The notes beneath the pieces were generated by a model. The model worked only from the letters and a program-made list of their open reading frames with translations, had not been told where the DNA came from and made no database searches. This document shows, piece after piece, positions 8,309-15,712 of a DNA stretch of 33,565 bases; the first letter of the stretch is position 1; every line of letters starts with the position of its first letter. Position numbers and translations under genes: made by a program. Source of the DNA: an uncultured Alphaproteobacteria bacterium. Its GTDB lineage: Bacteria > Pseudomonadota > Alphaproteobacteria > MPNO01 > UBA830. The stretch covers positions 1 to 33,565 of the forward strand of contig CAJWSW010000026.1 in the NCBI GenBank assembly GCA_913046035.1, read 5' to 3'.

Positions 8309-9588
8309 GGTCTAACCTGTCCTGCGCCGCGGACGACGTATTTAAATGTGGTCAGCTGCTCAACTCCCACCGGTCCGCGCGCATGCAACCTGCCGGTGGA
8401 AATTCCTATCTCTGCACCCATACCAAACTCACCGCCATCAGCGAATTGGGTAGAGGTATTGTGCATTACAATCGCAGAGTCTACAGCGGCTATGAATTTA
8501 TCTGCTGCGGCAAGATCTTCGGTGATAATCGAGTCCGTGTGGTGAGAACCAAAGGCTTTGATGTGATCGATCGCGCCGTCTACGCCCTTTACTTGCCGGA
8601 TAGAGAGTATTGGCTCTAGGTATTCAGTGCGCCAGTCTTCTTCTGTAGCAGGAGCTATGCGATCATCGATTGATTGCATATTATTATCACCGCGAAGTTC
8701 GCATCCGGCGTCGATTAAAGCATTAAAAATTGGCGGGAGGTTATTAAGCGGCATGGCTTGGTCGATGAGCAAAGTTTCTGTCGCGCCGCAAATACCAGCA
8801 CGGCGCATCTTTGCATTAACTATAATCTCGCGAGCCATATCGGGGTTAGCGGCACGATCTACATATGTATGACAAAGCCCTTCAAGATGCGCGATTACTG
8901 GAATCTTGCTCTCTGTTTGCATCCGCTCGATCAGGGATTTGCCTCCGCGAGGTACAATGATATCGATATAGTTGGTCATCGTAAGCATTTCGCCAACAGC
9001 CAACCGGTCGGTGGTTGGAACCAGTTGGATAGATGCAACGGGCAAGTCCGCTGCTGCAAGCCCTGCTTGAAGGCATTGCAGGATTGCGTTTGACGAATGA
9101 AAGCTCTCTGATCCGCCGCGCAGGATTGCGGCATTTCCAGATTTCAGACACAGCCCGCCAGCATCTGCCGTAACGTTGGGTCGAGACTCATAGATTATCC
9201 CGATCACACCTAGGGGCACGCGCACGCGGGTTATGTTAAGCCCATTGGGTCGGTCCCACTCTGATGTGACCTCGCCGACCGGATCAGGTAGATCTGCGAT
9301 CTGTTCCAGTCCGGATGCCATTGTTTCGATGCGGCCCACATCAAGCTTAAGGCGGTCAAGTAGAGATCCCGAAACATTGTGCTCTTCTGCTGCTGTCACA
9401 TCCTTTTCGTTGGAGCTTAACAGATCACCGATATTGTCCCGAAGCGCCATTGCCGCCCCCCGCAGCGCAGTGTTTTTGCGTTCGGTGCCTGCCGATCCCA
9501 AGTCATGTAGTGCTGCTCGGGCGCGCTGGCCCATTTCTCTCATCTGGCCGGCGATCTCATCTGTTTCGATCGCAGTTGCAGCGCTCAT
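8305..9588 (-). CDS. proA: Glutamate-5-semialdehyde dehydrogenase (gamma-glutamyl phosphate reductase)
   Basis: A 427-residue enzyme of the aldehyde dehydrogenase superfamily that reduces gamma-glutamyl phosphate to glutamate semialdehyde with NADPH, the second step of proline synthesis. Seen are PLGVIGIIYESRPNVT, the GNAAILRGG cofactor region, PRGGKSLI and the catalytic cysteine C267 in RRAGICGATET. The C-terminal FGMGAEIGISTGRLHARGPVG is typical of ProA. The ATG overlaps the proB stop (ATGA), so the two enzymes, which hand over an unstable intermediate, are co-translated. Its own TGA overlaps the presumed CTG start of nadD. Confidence 0.97.
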   Translation of the reverse strand: MSAATAIETDEIAGQMREMGQRARAALHDLGSAGTERKNTALRGAAMALRDNIGDLLSSNEKDVTAAEEHNVSGSLLDRLKLDVGRIETMASGLEQIADLPDPVGEVTSEWDRPNGLNITRVRVPLGVIGIIYESRPNVTADAGGLCLKSGNAAILRGGSESFHSSNAILQCLQAGLAAADLPVASIQLVPTTDRLAVGEMLTMTNYIDIIVPRGGKSLIERMQTESKIPVIAHLEGLCHTYVDRAANPDMAREIIVNAKMRRAGICGATETLLIDQAMPLNNLPPIFNALIDAGCELRGDNNMQSIDDRIAPATEEDWRTEYLEPILSIRQVKGVDGAIDHIKAFGSHHTDSIITEDLAAADKFIAAVDSAIVMHNTSTQFADGGEFGMGAEIGISTGRLHARGPVGVEQLTTFKYVVRGAGQVRP

Positions 9589-10748
9589 TTTTGATTGACC
9601 TCCACTACGTTCATTTCTAAGACCAAGTCATCCCTATGCACCATTTCATCCCGCCCACGGTAGCCCAGAATTCTCTCGATATCACGGCTTTTTCGCCCCG
9701 AAATGCGTATCGCATCATCTGAAGAATAGGCAGAAAGGCCACGCCCCACCACACCAACACCCGGAACCCTAATATTTACAACATCGCCCCGCTCAAAAGT
9801 TCCTTCAATGCTGGTGACGCCAGCTGGCAAAAGGCTCTTTCCTGACTTCAAAGCGTTGATCGCACCCGCATCGATAACGATCGACCCGGCGGCAGAGACA
9901 GTGCCTGCAATCCAGCCTTTTCGTGCGGTCAATGGCTCTGAAGACGGCATGAACCATGTGGCCCGTCCCCCTGAAGCCAAAGCCGACAGTGCATTCATCA
10001 CTGTGCCGTCTGTGATAGCCATGGTACAACCTGCGGCCATAGCGATTTTGGCAGCTTCGAGCTTTGTTAACATGCCACCCGAAGAATATCCTGAGGGCGC
10101 CGCGCCGGCCATCGCTTCTATCTCTGGAGTTATTTCCGTAACTTCGCTTATTAGATCAGCGTTACTATTGAGGCGAGGATCCTCGTTATAAAGCCCATCC
10201 ACGTCTGAGAGTAATACAAGCGTGTCTGCACTGATCATTTGGGCGACGCGGGCTGCAAGGCGGTCGTTGTCGCCATATCGAATTTCTTCCGTCGCCACAG
10301 TGTCGTTTTCGTTAATCACCGGAATGGTACCCAGTTTTAATAATGTTTCAATCGTTGCCCGGGCATTTAGATGCCGTCGTCGCTCTTCTGTATCGGATAG
10401 CGTCAACAGTATTTGGGCGACGGTGATGTTATGTATTCCTAACGCTTGCTGCCAAGCGTGGGCCAGGCGAATCTGACCGGTCGCAGCTGCTGCCTGTTTT
10501 TGTTCAAGCGCGAGTTCACCGCTTGGCAGTTCCAGCCGGTTTCGCCCAACCGCGATTGCGCCTGACGACACGATTACAACCTCTATTTTTTGCTTGTGGA
10601 AACCCGCTATATCCGACGCTAATTCGGATAGCCAGGTGCCTCGGATCTCCCCCTTATCGTCGTCAACCAGCAATGCAGATCCGATCTTGACAATGACGCG
10701 GCGTGAGCCGCTCAGTTGGTTGTGTGTGCTGAGCTCTATGGTGCCCAT
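9585..10748 (-). CDS. proB: Glutamate 5-kinase with PUA domain
   Basis: A 387-residue glutamate 5-kinase that phosphorylates the gamma-carboxyl of glutamate, the first and feedback-inhibited step of proline synthesis. The amino-acid kinase domain (about 15-270) shows [50 protein letters not shown] and [13 protein letters not shown]. The PUA domain occupies about 285-370 ([24 protein letters not shown]). The chosen ATG overlaps the end of obgE by 13 bases. The kinase core begins near residue 16, so a slightly later start is possible. obgE-proB-proA is a frequent alphaproteobacterial order. Confidence 0.96.
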   Translation of the reverse strand: MGTIELSTHNQLSGSRRVIVKIGSALLVDDDKGEIRGTWLSELASDIAGFHKQKIEVVIVSSGAIAVGRNRLELPSGELALEQKQAAAATGQIRLAHAWQQALGIHNITVAQILLTLSDTEERRRHLNARATIETLLKLGTIPVINENDTVATEEIRYGDNDRLAARVAQMISADTLVLLSDVDGLYNEDPRLNSNADLISEVTEITPEIEAMAGAAPSGYSSGGMLTKLEAAKIAMAAGCTMAITDGTVMNALSALASGGRATWFMPSSEPLTARKGWIAGTVSAAGSIVIDAGAINALKSGKSLLPAGVTSIEGTFERGDVVNIRVPGVGVVGRGLSAYSSDDAIRISGRKSRDIERILGYRGRDEMVHRDDLVLEMNVVEVNQK

Positions 10749-11779
10749 AAGCCTGTGCTTTTCACCGCCTGGCTCACGCCGGCATTCATCCGCTCGGCTT
10801 CAACGGTTATCTTCATCTTGCGCAGAACGTCCTCGATTCCGGCGCCGGATAACCCGGATGTAACATGAACTTCCGCTCCTGTTGCAATTTCCAGCTCTGA
10901 ACGTTTTTCGTTAATAAATTCTTCTGGGATGGCATCGATCTTATTTAACGCTAAAATTTCTCTCTTTTCTTCTAAGCTCCCTCCATAAGCGGCGAGTTCG
11001 CTGCGGACGGTAAGCCATGCTCCCACTATGTCGTCTTCGGTACAGTCAATTAGGTGCAGTAGAGCGCCGCAACGCTCAACATGCCCAAGGAACCGGTCGC
11101 CCAGCCCCGCTCCCTTGTGCGCGCCTTCAATCAGGCCGGGGATGTCGGCAATCACGAACTCAGTCTGGTCTATATATACAACGCCAAGTGCTGGGGTCAG
11201 GGTCGTGAAAGGATAGTCTGCTACCTTGGGCTTTGCGCGAGATACTGCCGATAAGAAAGTAGACTTTCCAGCGTTAGGTAATCCTACCAACCCGGCATCG
11301 GCTATGAGTTTCAGACGCAGCCTCACCCAACGTTCCTCTCCTTCTCCGCCGGTATCGGCTCGCCTGGGTGCTTGATTGGTAGAGGACTTGAACCGAGTGT
11401 TTCCACGTCCGCCCTGGCCACCTTGTAAAAGTATGACGCGTTGTCCAACGCGGGTAAGGTCGGCAAGTAGGAAATCATGCTCATCATCAAAGATTTGCGT
11501 GCCGATTGGGACCTGGAGGGTGATGTCTTCGCCCGCCGCACCAAAACGGTTTTTGCCCATTCCGTGGCCGCCAGTTTTGGCCTTAAAGTGCTGTTGATAA
11601 CGAAAATCGATTAGCGTGTTTAGCCCATCGACTGCTTCCACTATTACATCCCCGCCCCGGCCACCGTCCCCTCCATCTGGCCCGCCAAACTCGACATGAG
11701 CTTCCCGACGGAAGCTTACGCATCCGGCCCCGCCGTTGCCGCTCCGGACGTATACTTTCGCGGTATCGAGAAACTTCAT
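10736..11779 (-). CDS. obgE: GTPase ObgE/CgtA, ribosome assembly
   Basis: A 347-residue Obg GTPase acting in 50S subunit assembly and growth control. The glycine-rich Obg fold covers about residues 1-158 ([44 protein letters not shown]). The G domain follows with P-loop [13 protein letters not shown], switch region [13 protein letters not shown]3 [16 protein letters not shown] and the G4 motif NKID. There is no long C-terminal OCT domain. It follows rplU and rpmA, the conserved ribosomal context, after a 127-base gap in which no clear promoter or terminator is seen. Confidence 0.97.
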   Translation of the reverse strand: MKFLDTAKVYVRSGNGGAGCVSFRREAHVEFGGPDGGDGGRGGDVIVEAVDGLNTLIDFRYQQHFKAKTGGHGMGKNRFGAAGEDITLQVPIGTQIFDDEHDFLLADLTRVGQRVILLQGGQGGRGNTRFKSSTNQAPRRADTGGEGEERWVRLRLKLIADAGLVGLPNAGKSTFLSAVSRAKPKVADYPFTTLTPALGVVYIDQTEFVIADIPGLIEGAHKGAGLGDRFLGHVERCGALLHLIDCTEDDIVGAWLTVRSELAAYGGSLEEKREILALNKIDAIPEEFINEKRSELEIATGAEVHVTSGLSGAGIEDVLRKMKITVEAERMNAGVSQAVKSTGLWAP

Positions 11780-11906
11780 ATTCGTGGTGCAGTCCCGTTA
11801 GGTTGCCAACGCGTCTAGCCTAGCCCAAGGGGACGAAGCTTCCACAAGATTACACCTGGCATAAACCTCAGCCGATCCGGTTAGGCGCGTTTAATAGTCT
11901 GCCTTG

Positions 11907-12164
11907 TTAGGCCGCAGGATCGACCGAAACGAGGACACGGCCACCCGAAGACTTGCGGAACGCTACTTTTCCCTCACTCTTGGCGAAGATGGTGTGGTCC
12001 TTGCCTATGCCGACGTTTTCACCGGGGTGCCACTTGGTGCCACGCTGACGAATAATGATATTTCCAGGTATCACTGCCTCGCCACCAAACTTTTTTACAC
12101 CAAGACGCCGACCTTCGGAGTCGCGACCGTTGCGTGAACTACCGCCTGCTTTTTTATGGGCCAT
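11907..12164 (-). CDS. rpmA: 50S ribosomal protein L27
   Basis: An 85-residue bacterial ribosomal protein bL27, whose N-terminal tail reaches the peptidyl transferase centre. The sequence [18 protein letters not shown] and GVKKFGGE is family-defining, as is the [15 protein letters not shown] segment. The start directly gives MAHKKAGG, with no Firmicutes-type N-terminal extension that would need cleavage. It lies 38 bases downstream of rplU. Confidence 0.98.
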   Translation of the reverse strand: MAHKKAGGSSRNGRDSEGRRLGVKKFGGEAVIPGNIIIRQRGTKWHPGENVGIGKDHTIFAKSEGKVAFRKSSGGRVLVSVDPAA

Positions 12165-12202
12165 TATTCAATCTCCTTCGGACAAGTCGTCCGCTTAATT
12201 CA

Positions 12203-12709
12203 CTATTTACCCTTCGCCACTTTCTTTGCTGCTTTCTTTGCCACCGACTTGCCGGCGGCCTTAGCTTTGCCCTTAGCTTTTACTTTGCCTTTAGCATTTG
12301 CTTTACCTTTAGTTTTCGAGGCGCCCTTTTTAGCTGACGCCGCCTTGGTATCTTTTGTGACTGCGTCTTTGGTTTTTTGTGCACTGGCTTTACGGGCACT
12401 AGATAGAATGTCAGTAACGCGGATGACAGTTAACTGCTGGCGGTGTCCGCGGGTCCGACGATAATTTTTTCGCCGTTTTTTCTTGAAAATTACTACCTTG
12501 TCGCCCTTTTTTTGCTCAAGCACCTCGGCAGTAACGTGTGCACCGGGCAGCGAAGGCGCGCCCACTGTTAGACCTTTGCCGTCGTCCATTGCTAGCACAT
12601 TGTCCAATTCAATAGTGGTACCTGCGTCCCCCTCAAGCTTTTCGACCGTCAGAACATCGTTTTTCGCAACGCGGTACTGTTTACCGCCGGTTTTGACCAC
12701 TGCGTACAT
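12203..12709 (-). CDS. rplU: 50S ribosomal protein L21 with long Lys/Ala-rich tail
   Basis: Residues 1-102 are a normal bL21: MYAVVKTGGKQYRVAKNDVL, GDKVVIFKKKRRKNYRRTRGHRQ and LTVIRVTDI. The usual protein ends there. Here about 65 further residues follow, made almost only of Lys and Ala with some Gly, Ser, Thr and Val, in loose repeats such as AKGKVKAKGKAKAAGKSVAKK. The tail is disordered and resembles histone H1/HU-type nucleic-acid binding tails; such extensions of L21 occur in some Alphaproteobacteria. It probably binds rRNA nonspecifically. A strong promoter lies about 120 bases upstream, so this gene starts the rplU-rpmA transcript. Confidence 0.96.
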   Translation of the reverse strand: MYAVVKTGGKQYRVAKNDVLTVEKLEGDAGTTIELDNVLAMDDGKGLTVGAPSLPGAHVTAEVLEQKKGDKVVIFKKKRRKNYRRTRGHRQQLTVIRVTDILSSARKASAQKTKDAVTKDTKAASAKKGASKTKGKANAKGKVKAKGKAKAAGKSVAKKAAKKVAKGK

Positions 12710-12829
12710 TTACTTTCCCGTTCACTTACTTTTGAGGTGCAAGCTAATAGAACACCCACCATTGGAATTTCCACGAGCGATTTTGTGCGAAGGTAAGGCA
12801 AACCGCTAGGGACCTTCAGAAGAGCGGGA

Positions 12830-12857
12830 AATATAGCCTTGGGTTGTCAGGTGTCAA
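12830..12857 (-). promoter_or_regulatory. Sigma-70 promoter for rplU-rpmA
   Basis: On the minus strand TTGACA (12857-12852) is followed by 16 bases and TATATT (12835-12830), an almost ideal housekeeping promoter. The expected RNA start lies near 12823, leaving a leader of about 110 bases before the rplU ATG. The leader could carry a ribosomal-protein control structure, but no known fold was recognised in it. The 275 bases further upstream, to 13132, show no gene. Confidence 0.75.
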
Positions 12858-13132
12858 CGGTTTTCGGCTGGGTTTGTCGCCTGTTTGCACATAGCTTTGT
12901 GTCGCTCACTTTTTTATATAAAGGCTGGTGCTCCCGCGTGGCGTTAGGCCCGACCAACTCTTAAGCAGCTATGTAATTAGATGACAAACATCGCCTAAAC
13001 TTTCTTCCAAATAAACCTCGACTGCAGATCGGTGAAGCTCATTAGAAAACAGACTTTATGTTTGCACCAATTCACAATACTTCTGTGCAACAGAAAATTA
13101 ACTTAGATTGAGATGCGGGGTATAGAGAGATT

Positions 13133-13300
13133 ATGGCGTTCAGACTTGTTACGGTGGCGCTCAACTTCCTGCTTTTATTGATGTTTGTGTTCTATTTCAT
13201 TGGACATGGGCTTCCGCAACACCCAATACTTTGGGTCTCTGCAACCCTTTGGTTCGTCACGCCTGTGGTGACACTTTTGTTCATCCGAAAGTCTCAATAG
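13133..13300 (+). CDS. Possible small membrane protein, 55 residues
   Basis: An ATG at 13133 preceded by GAGAGA opens a 55-codon frame ending in TAG. The translation begins MAFRLVTVALNFLLLLMFVFY and continues with HPILWVSATLWFVTPVVTLLFIRKSQ. It has two hydrophobic helices (about residues 5-23 and 30-49) around a short polar turn, and a basic end that would keep both termini in the cytoplasm. Not recognised as a named family. The composition is coherent for a two-pass mini-protein and unlike random DNA, but length alone cannot prove it. It stands alone between the rplU promoter and a gene-free stretch. Confidence 0.45.
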   Translation: MAFRLVTVALNFLLLLMFVFYFIGHGLPQHPILWVSATLWFVTPVVTLLFIRKSQ

Positions 13301-14213
13301 ATTCATCGAATTCGGTGAACTGGTTAATTTCGGGAAATTTGGAGGGCAGATGTTCACAAACCAAAGTCTTCTATGCCCCGGAAATCGTCGCCTCAATCTA
13401 GGGAAAAAATTTAGGCAATGATAGTATATGTTGCCCACACCTTAGATAGGAAAAGGCGGTGAATTTCCGTGGTGCTTGACTTCAGAGGCAAATTTGCGAG
13501 GGCGCTGCGGTAGAAATCTCGCTGTGAATTGAAGGTGGTAGGTCTAGCTTTTTATGCCGCCGCTAAGAGATGACCGAGAGTGGCGCGTGTTGCGGCATTT
13601 TTGGGAGCAATACAGCACCTCGTCCCAAACCCGCTTCCACTTCTTCCGCCATGTAAAAGGGCGACCGCATGTTTTGCAATTTTTCGTGGCGAGATCAGAT
13701 TTTCGTTTCATAGACTTGCATTACCTTTTACACACCGACATTACTCAGCCTGTGACCTATGCTACAGCCTACCTAATAAGGGCCAGATATTTTTGACGAA
13801 GAAGTGGCATCGACCTCGTAAACAGAAATTGTTGATGTCGTTTTTTAAATTGGGTTCAGGCCCCTTTAATCGCGTTATCCATTTTCATTAAGATCGGGCG
13901 CGCGTCGGGAGTGCAGAGTGGTATGATACTCCCCTGATAGCGGACACATAGTGTTGGTGATGACTGGGTTTCATCACCAAGATTCACCTCAAGGTCGGCA
14001 ATTATTATTTCGGCTTTTTCTAGAACGCTTAGAACCTTCATTAGACAGTCTCACTTGGCCTCAGTTGTCAACTTACTTTGGTTTATTCCATTTTTTGTGC
14101 GGACGCGCTCTCGATAAAAAGTTGAGCGCTGTTGAAAGAACAACACCCGAGGTGGATGATGCATTTCAAAGTGAACCTGAAAGTAATTCAAAGTGAATCA
14201 GAAAAAGGTCCCT
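13301..14213 (+). other. Gene-poor stretch
   Basis: About 900 bases in which no convincing gene is seen. Several open frames of 60-103 codons exist on both strands (for example minus 13856-14041 and plus 13951-14196), but none has a good ribosome site or a recognisable protein pattern. The stretch holds one plausible intrinsic terminator (13806-13846). Near its end there is also a pair of direct copies of TTCAAAGTGAA (14165 and 14186). Confidence 0.5.
13806..13846 (+). terminator. Possible intrinsic terminator
   Basis: GGCATCGAC (13806-13814) can pair with GTTGATGTC (13831-13839) over nine positions including two G-U pairs, with a 16-base loop, followed by CG and six T residues. No gene is recognised directly upstream on this strand, so it may end an unannotated small RNA or the transcript of the small protein at 13133. 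The long loop lowers confidence. Confidence 0.35.
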
Positions 14214-14486
14214 CTATTCAGGTGGCGCCAGAGGAGTGATCGTGAATGGAATATGCTCTATGACGTAATCCTCGATAAGTTTTTGGAAGTCGGGATCTTC
14301 CATCATCGCTCCCATAGCCGGCATATCGACATCGAATAGGGTCACCAAAGCTGTTGCATCGTTAGCTTTCCCAACAAGTGTTTTGCTCTCATCGCAGATT
14401 TTTGACCGATTATCCGCGTCATCAACGAAAAGCTTATGCCATGCCTCGTAAGATGATTTGAGTTTTACAATAATGTGAATGTCCAT
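14214..14486 (-). CDS. Small unknown protein, 90 residues
   Basis: A 90-residue soluble protein starting MDIHIIVKLKSSYEAWHKLF and ending IPFTITPLAPPE. The pattern of an opening beta strand with an aromatic-rich helix (YEAWHKLFVDD), a middle strand (ATALVTLFDVD), a helix (PDFQKLIEDYV) and an edge strand resembles dimeric alpha-beta barrel (ferredoxin-like, ABM-type) proteins. No catalytic residue can be named. The ATG at 14486 has GGAAAG upstream. It follows a possible small membrane protein by about 18 bases. Coding status is likely from composition and ribosome site; function unknown. Confidence 0.7.
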   Translation of the reverse strand: MDIHIIVKLKSSYEAWHKLFVDDADNRSKICDESKTLVGKANDATALVTLFDVDMPAMGAMMEDPDFQKLIEDYVIEHIPFTITPLAPPE

Positions 14487-14504
14487 TTTTTTCTTTCCCC
14501 GGTT

Positions 14505-14669
14505 TTAATTCGCGATTGTAAGGTCCTGATGGGTCATGTGCTCTTGAACAAAAGGTTCCCACAGAAAACTCACGTTTAAATATGTCAGTATTAAAGTAAA
14601 ACCCACAAAAAATAAAAACACCAAGAATGATGCGCAAAATTCGTAAAGTTTCGTGCTAAAGAACCTCAT
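14505..14669 (-). CDS. Possible single-pass small membrane protein
   Basis: A frame of 54 codons from the ATG at 14669 encodes MRFFSTKLYEFCASFLVFLF and onward, with one long hydrophobic helix (about residues 12-34) flanked by a basic N-terminus and an acidic, His-containing C-terminus ending QDLTIAN. The frame is open further upstream to an ATG at 14792, which would add 41 residues of low-complexity basic sequence; the shorter form looks more natural, although neither start has a clear ribosome site. It precedes the 90-residue unknown gene by 18 bases on the same strand, which suggests a two-gene unit. No family recognised. Confidence 0.4.
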   Translation of the reverse strand: MRFFSTKLYEFCASFLVFLFFVGFTLILTYLNVSFLWEPFVQEHMTHQDLTIAN

Positions 14670-14849
14670 TATGGAAAATACGCTTTTAATTGTATCTGGG
14701 ATCAGTGGAAGAGAGAGGCATCGTCCTGACCTAGTGTTTCGCTTATTAAGAAATCTTTTGTATTTTGCCCTAAACCCAAGGTTTGACGACATTCTCTACT
14801 CAGACCTGCGAAGGTAAGAAACCAGCAAGACAACTCGAGTTATGGAGCC

Positions 14850-14878
14850 TTGACACCCCTGTTTTGAGGTATCAGAAA
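14850..14878 (+). promoter_or_regulatory. Candidate promoter of tRNA-Ser
   Basis: TTGACA at 14850-14855 lies 30 bases before the mature tRNA start. The -10 position 17 bases further on (CAGAAA) is poor, as is common in alphaproteobacterial stable-RNA promoters. Position and the perfect -35 are the support. Confidence 0.35.
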
Positions 14879-14885
14879 GATCCTC

Positions 14886-14975
14886 GGACGGGTGACAGAG
14901 TGGTTGATTGTGCTGGTCTCGAAAACCAGTGTACGTGCAAGCGTACCGAGGGTTCGAATCCCTCTCCGTCCGCCA
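14886..14975 (+). tRNA. tRNA-Ser, anticodon CGA
   Basis: A class II tRNA of 90 bases including an encoded CCA end. Acceptor GGACGGG pairs with TCCGTCC (one G-U). The anticodon stem CTGGT/ACCAG encloses the loop CTCGAAA with anticodon CGA, reading UCG serine codons. The long variable arm (GTACG...CGTAC type) is as expected for serine. The T arm is GAGGG-TTCGAAT-CCCTC. Confidence 0.97.
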
Positions 14976-15164
14976 ATAGTCTTTGACGCTAAAAAAGTTT
15001 CAAGCCAGACATCGCGGTCATAATGGAACATAATAAAAGCTCTATAAAATTTGGTAACGGGCTATTTGTTCCGTTCCTTAATTGCACGCCAATGTTCGCG
15101 TAAAATCCATATTGCTCAGGTCTGTATTGGGTTGAGCAAGACAATTTTTTAAGGAGGCTGAGAA

Positions 15165-15626
15165 ATTTCTGAACGTATATTCGAACCAATGACCAAAGCT
15201 GACGTGGTTGCTGCACAAGGCACTTGGGCAAAATACGTTGTCGCTCGTGATGTCGAGGCGCTATTAAAACTTTATGACTTCGGATCGCCGGAGAAACCTC
15301 TGTTATTTAAGCCTACCCTTGCAAATGTTATTCGGCACGATGAGGAAGCTGCGCGGTCCTATTTTGTAGGAGGAAACATCGGCTACCCGCATGACGATGG
15401 GTTTTTGAATTGCGGCTGGAAGAAGGTTACATTTTGTAGCGCTGTCGGCCCCATTTCCGAGAACGGAGGACTTAGTTTTAGAGATATGGGTAACTACACT
15501 TTTGCCGACGGAAATGGCAATGAAACGCATGCAGACTATACATTCATGTATCACAAACTAAACGGCGTTGTTTTGATTGCATTACAACACTCTTCTCTTG
15601 TGTGGGAGCCCCGAGACGGCGACTAA
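15165..15626 (+). CDS. NTF2-like / SnoaL-like small protein (likely ATT start)
   Basis: A soluble protein of about 153 residues with an NTF2-like pattern: an opening helix (AAQGTWAKYVVARDVEALLKLYDF) and several strands ending in DYTFMYHKLNGVVLIALQHSS. It resembles stand-alone nuclear-transport-factor-2 fold proteins (DUF4440-like) of unknown role; such folds serve as small-molecule binding or isomerase domains. The first ATG, at 15189, lacks a nearby ribosome site. A perfect AAGGAGG (15151-15157) lies 7 bases before an in-frame ATT at 15165, giving the N-terminus ISERIFEPMTKADVV. An in-frame stop at 15159 rules out a start further upstream. If ATT is not used, the gene starts at 15189 with 145 residues. 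Confidence 0.8.
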   Translation: MSERIFEPMTKADVVAAQGTWAKYVVARDVEALLKLYDFGSPEKPLLFKPTLANVIRHDEEAARSYFVGGNIGYPHDDGFLNCGWKKVTFCSAVGPISENGGLSFRDMGNYTFADGNGNETHADYTFMYHKLNGVVLIALQHSSLVWEPRDGD

Positions 15627-15674
15627 GATATGCTGGTATAGGATAGCGCATCAAAAAAAGCGTATGAAATGATG

Positions 15675-15694
15675 ACGCTTGTTTTGGCAAGCGT
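15675..15694 (+). promoter_or_regulatory. Perfect inverted repeat before hutU
   Basis: ACGCTTG (15675-15681) and CAAGCGT (15688-15694) form a perfect seven-base inverted repeat with a six-base loop, ending seven bases before the hutU ribosome site. No T run follows, so it is not a normal terminator. It may be an operator for a hut regulator or an mRNA hairpin controlling hutU translation. It does not resemble a HutC site that I can name. Confidence 0.4.
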
Positions 15695-15712
15695 GATATA
15701 GGGGAGGATATG

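Noticed and set aside
13104-13399. Nine-base inverted repeat (TAGATTGAG/CTCAATCTA) flanking the small membrane protein, as a mini mobile element
   Set aside because: Arms are short, flanking bases do not match and no target-site duplication is seen.
13554-13891. Two overlapping open frames of 80-103 codons
   Set aside because: Aromatic- and Arg-rich translations without ribosome site or recognisable pattern; they run through the hairpin at 13806.
13856-14041. 61-codon minus-strand frame with a plausible-looking sequence (IIIADLEVNLGDE)
   Set aside because: No ribosome site and no family recognised; too short to support as a gene.
13951-14196. 81-codon plus-strand frame ending EPESNSK
   Set aside because: Its end is built from a small direct repeat, and no start signal is seen.
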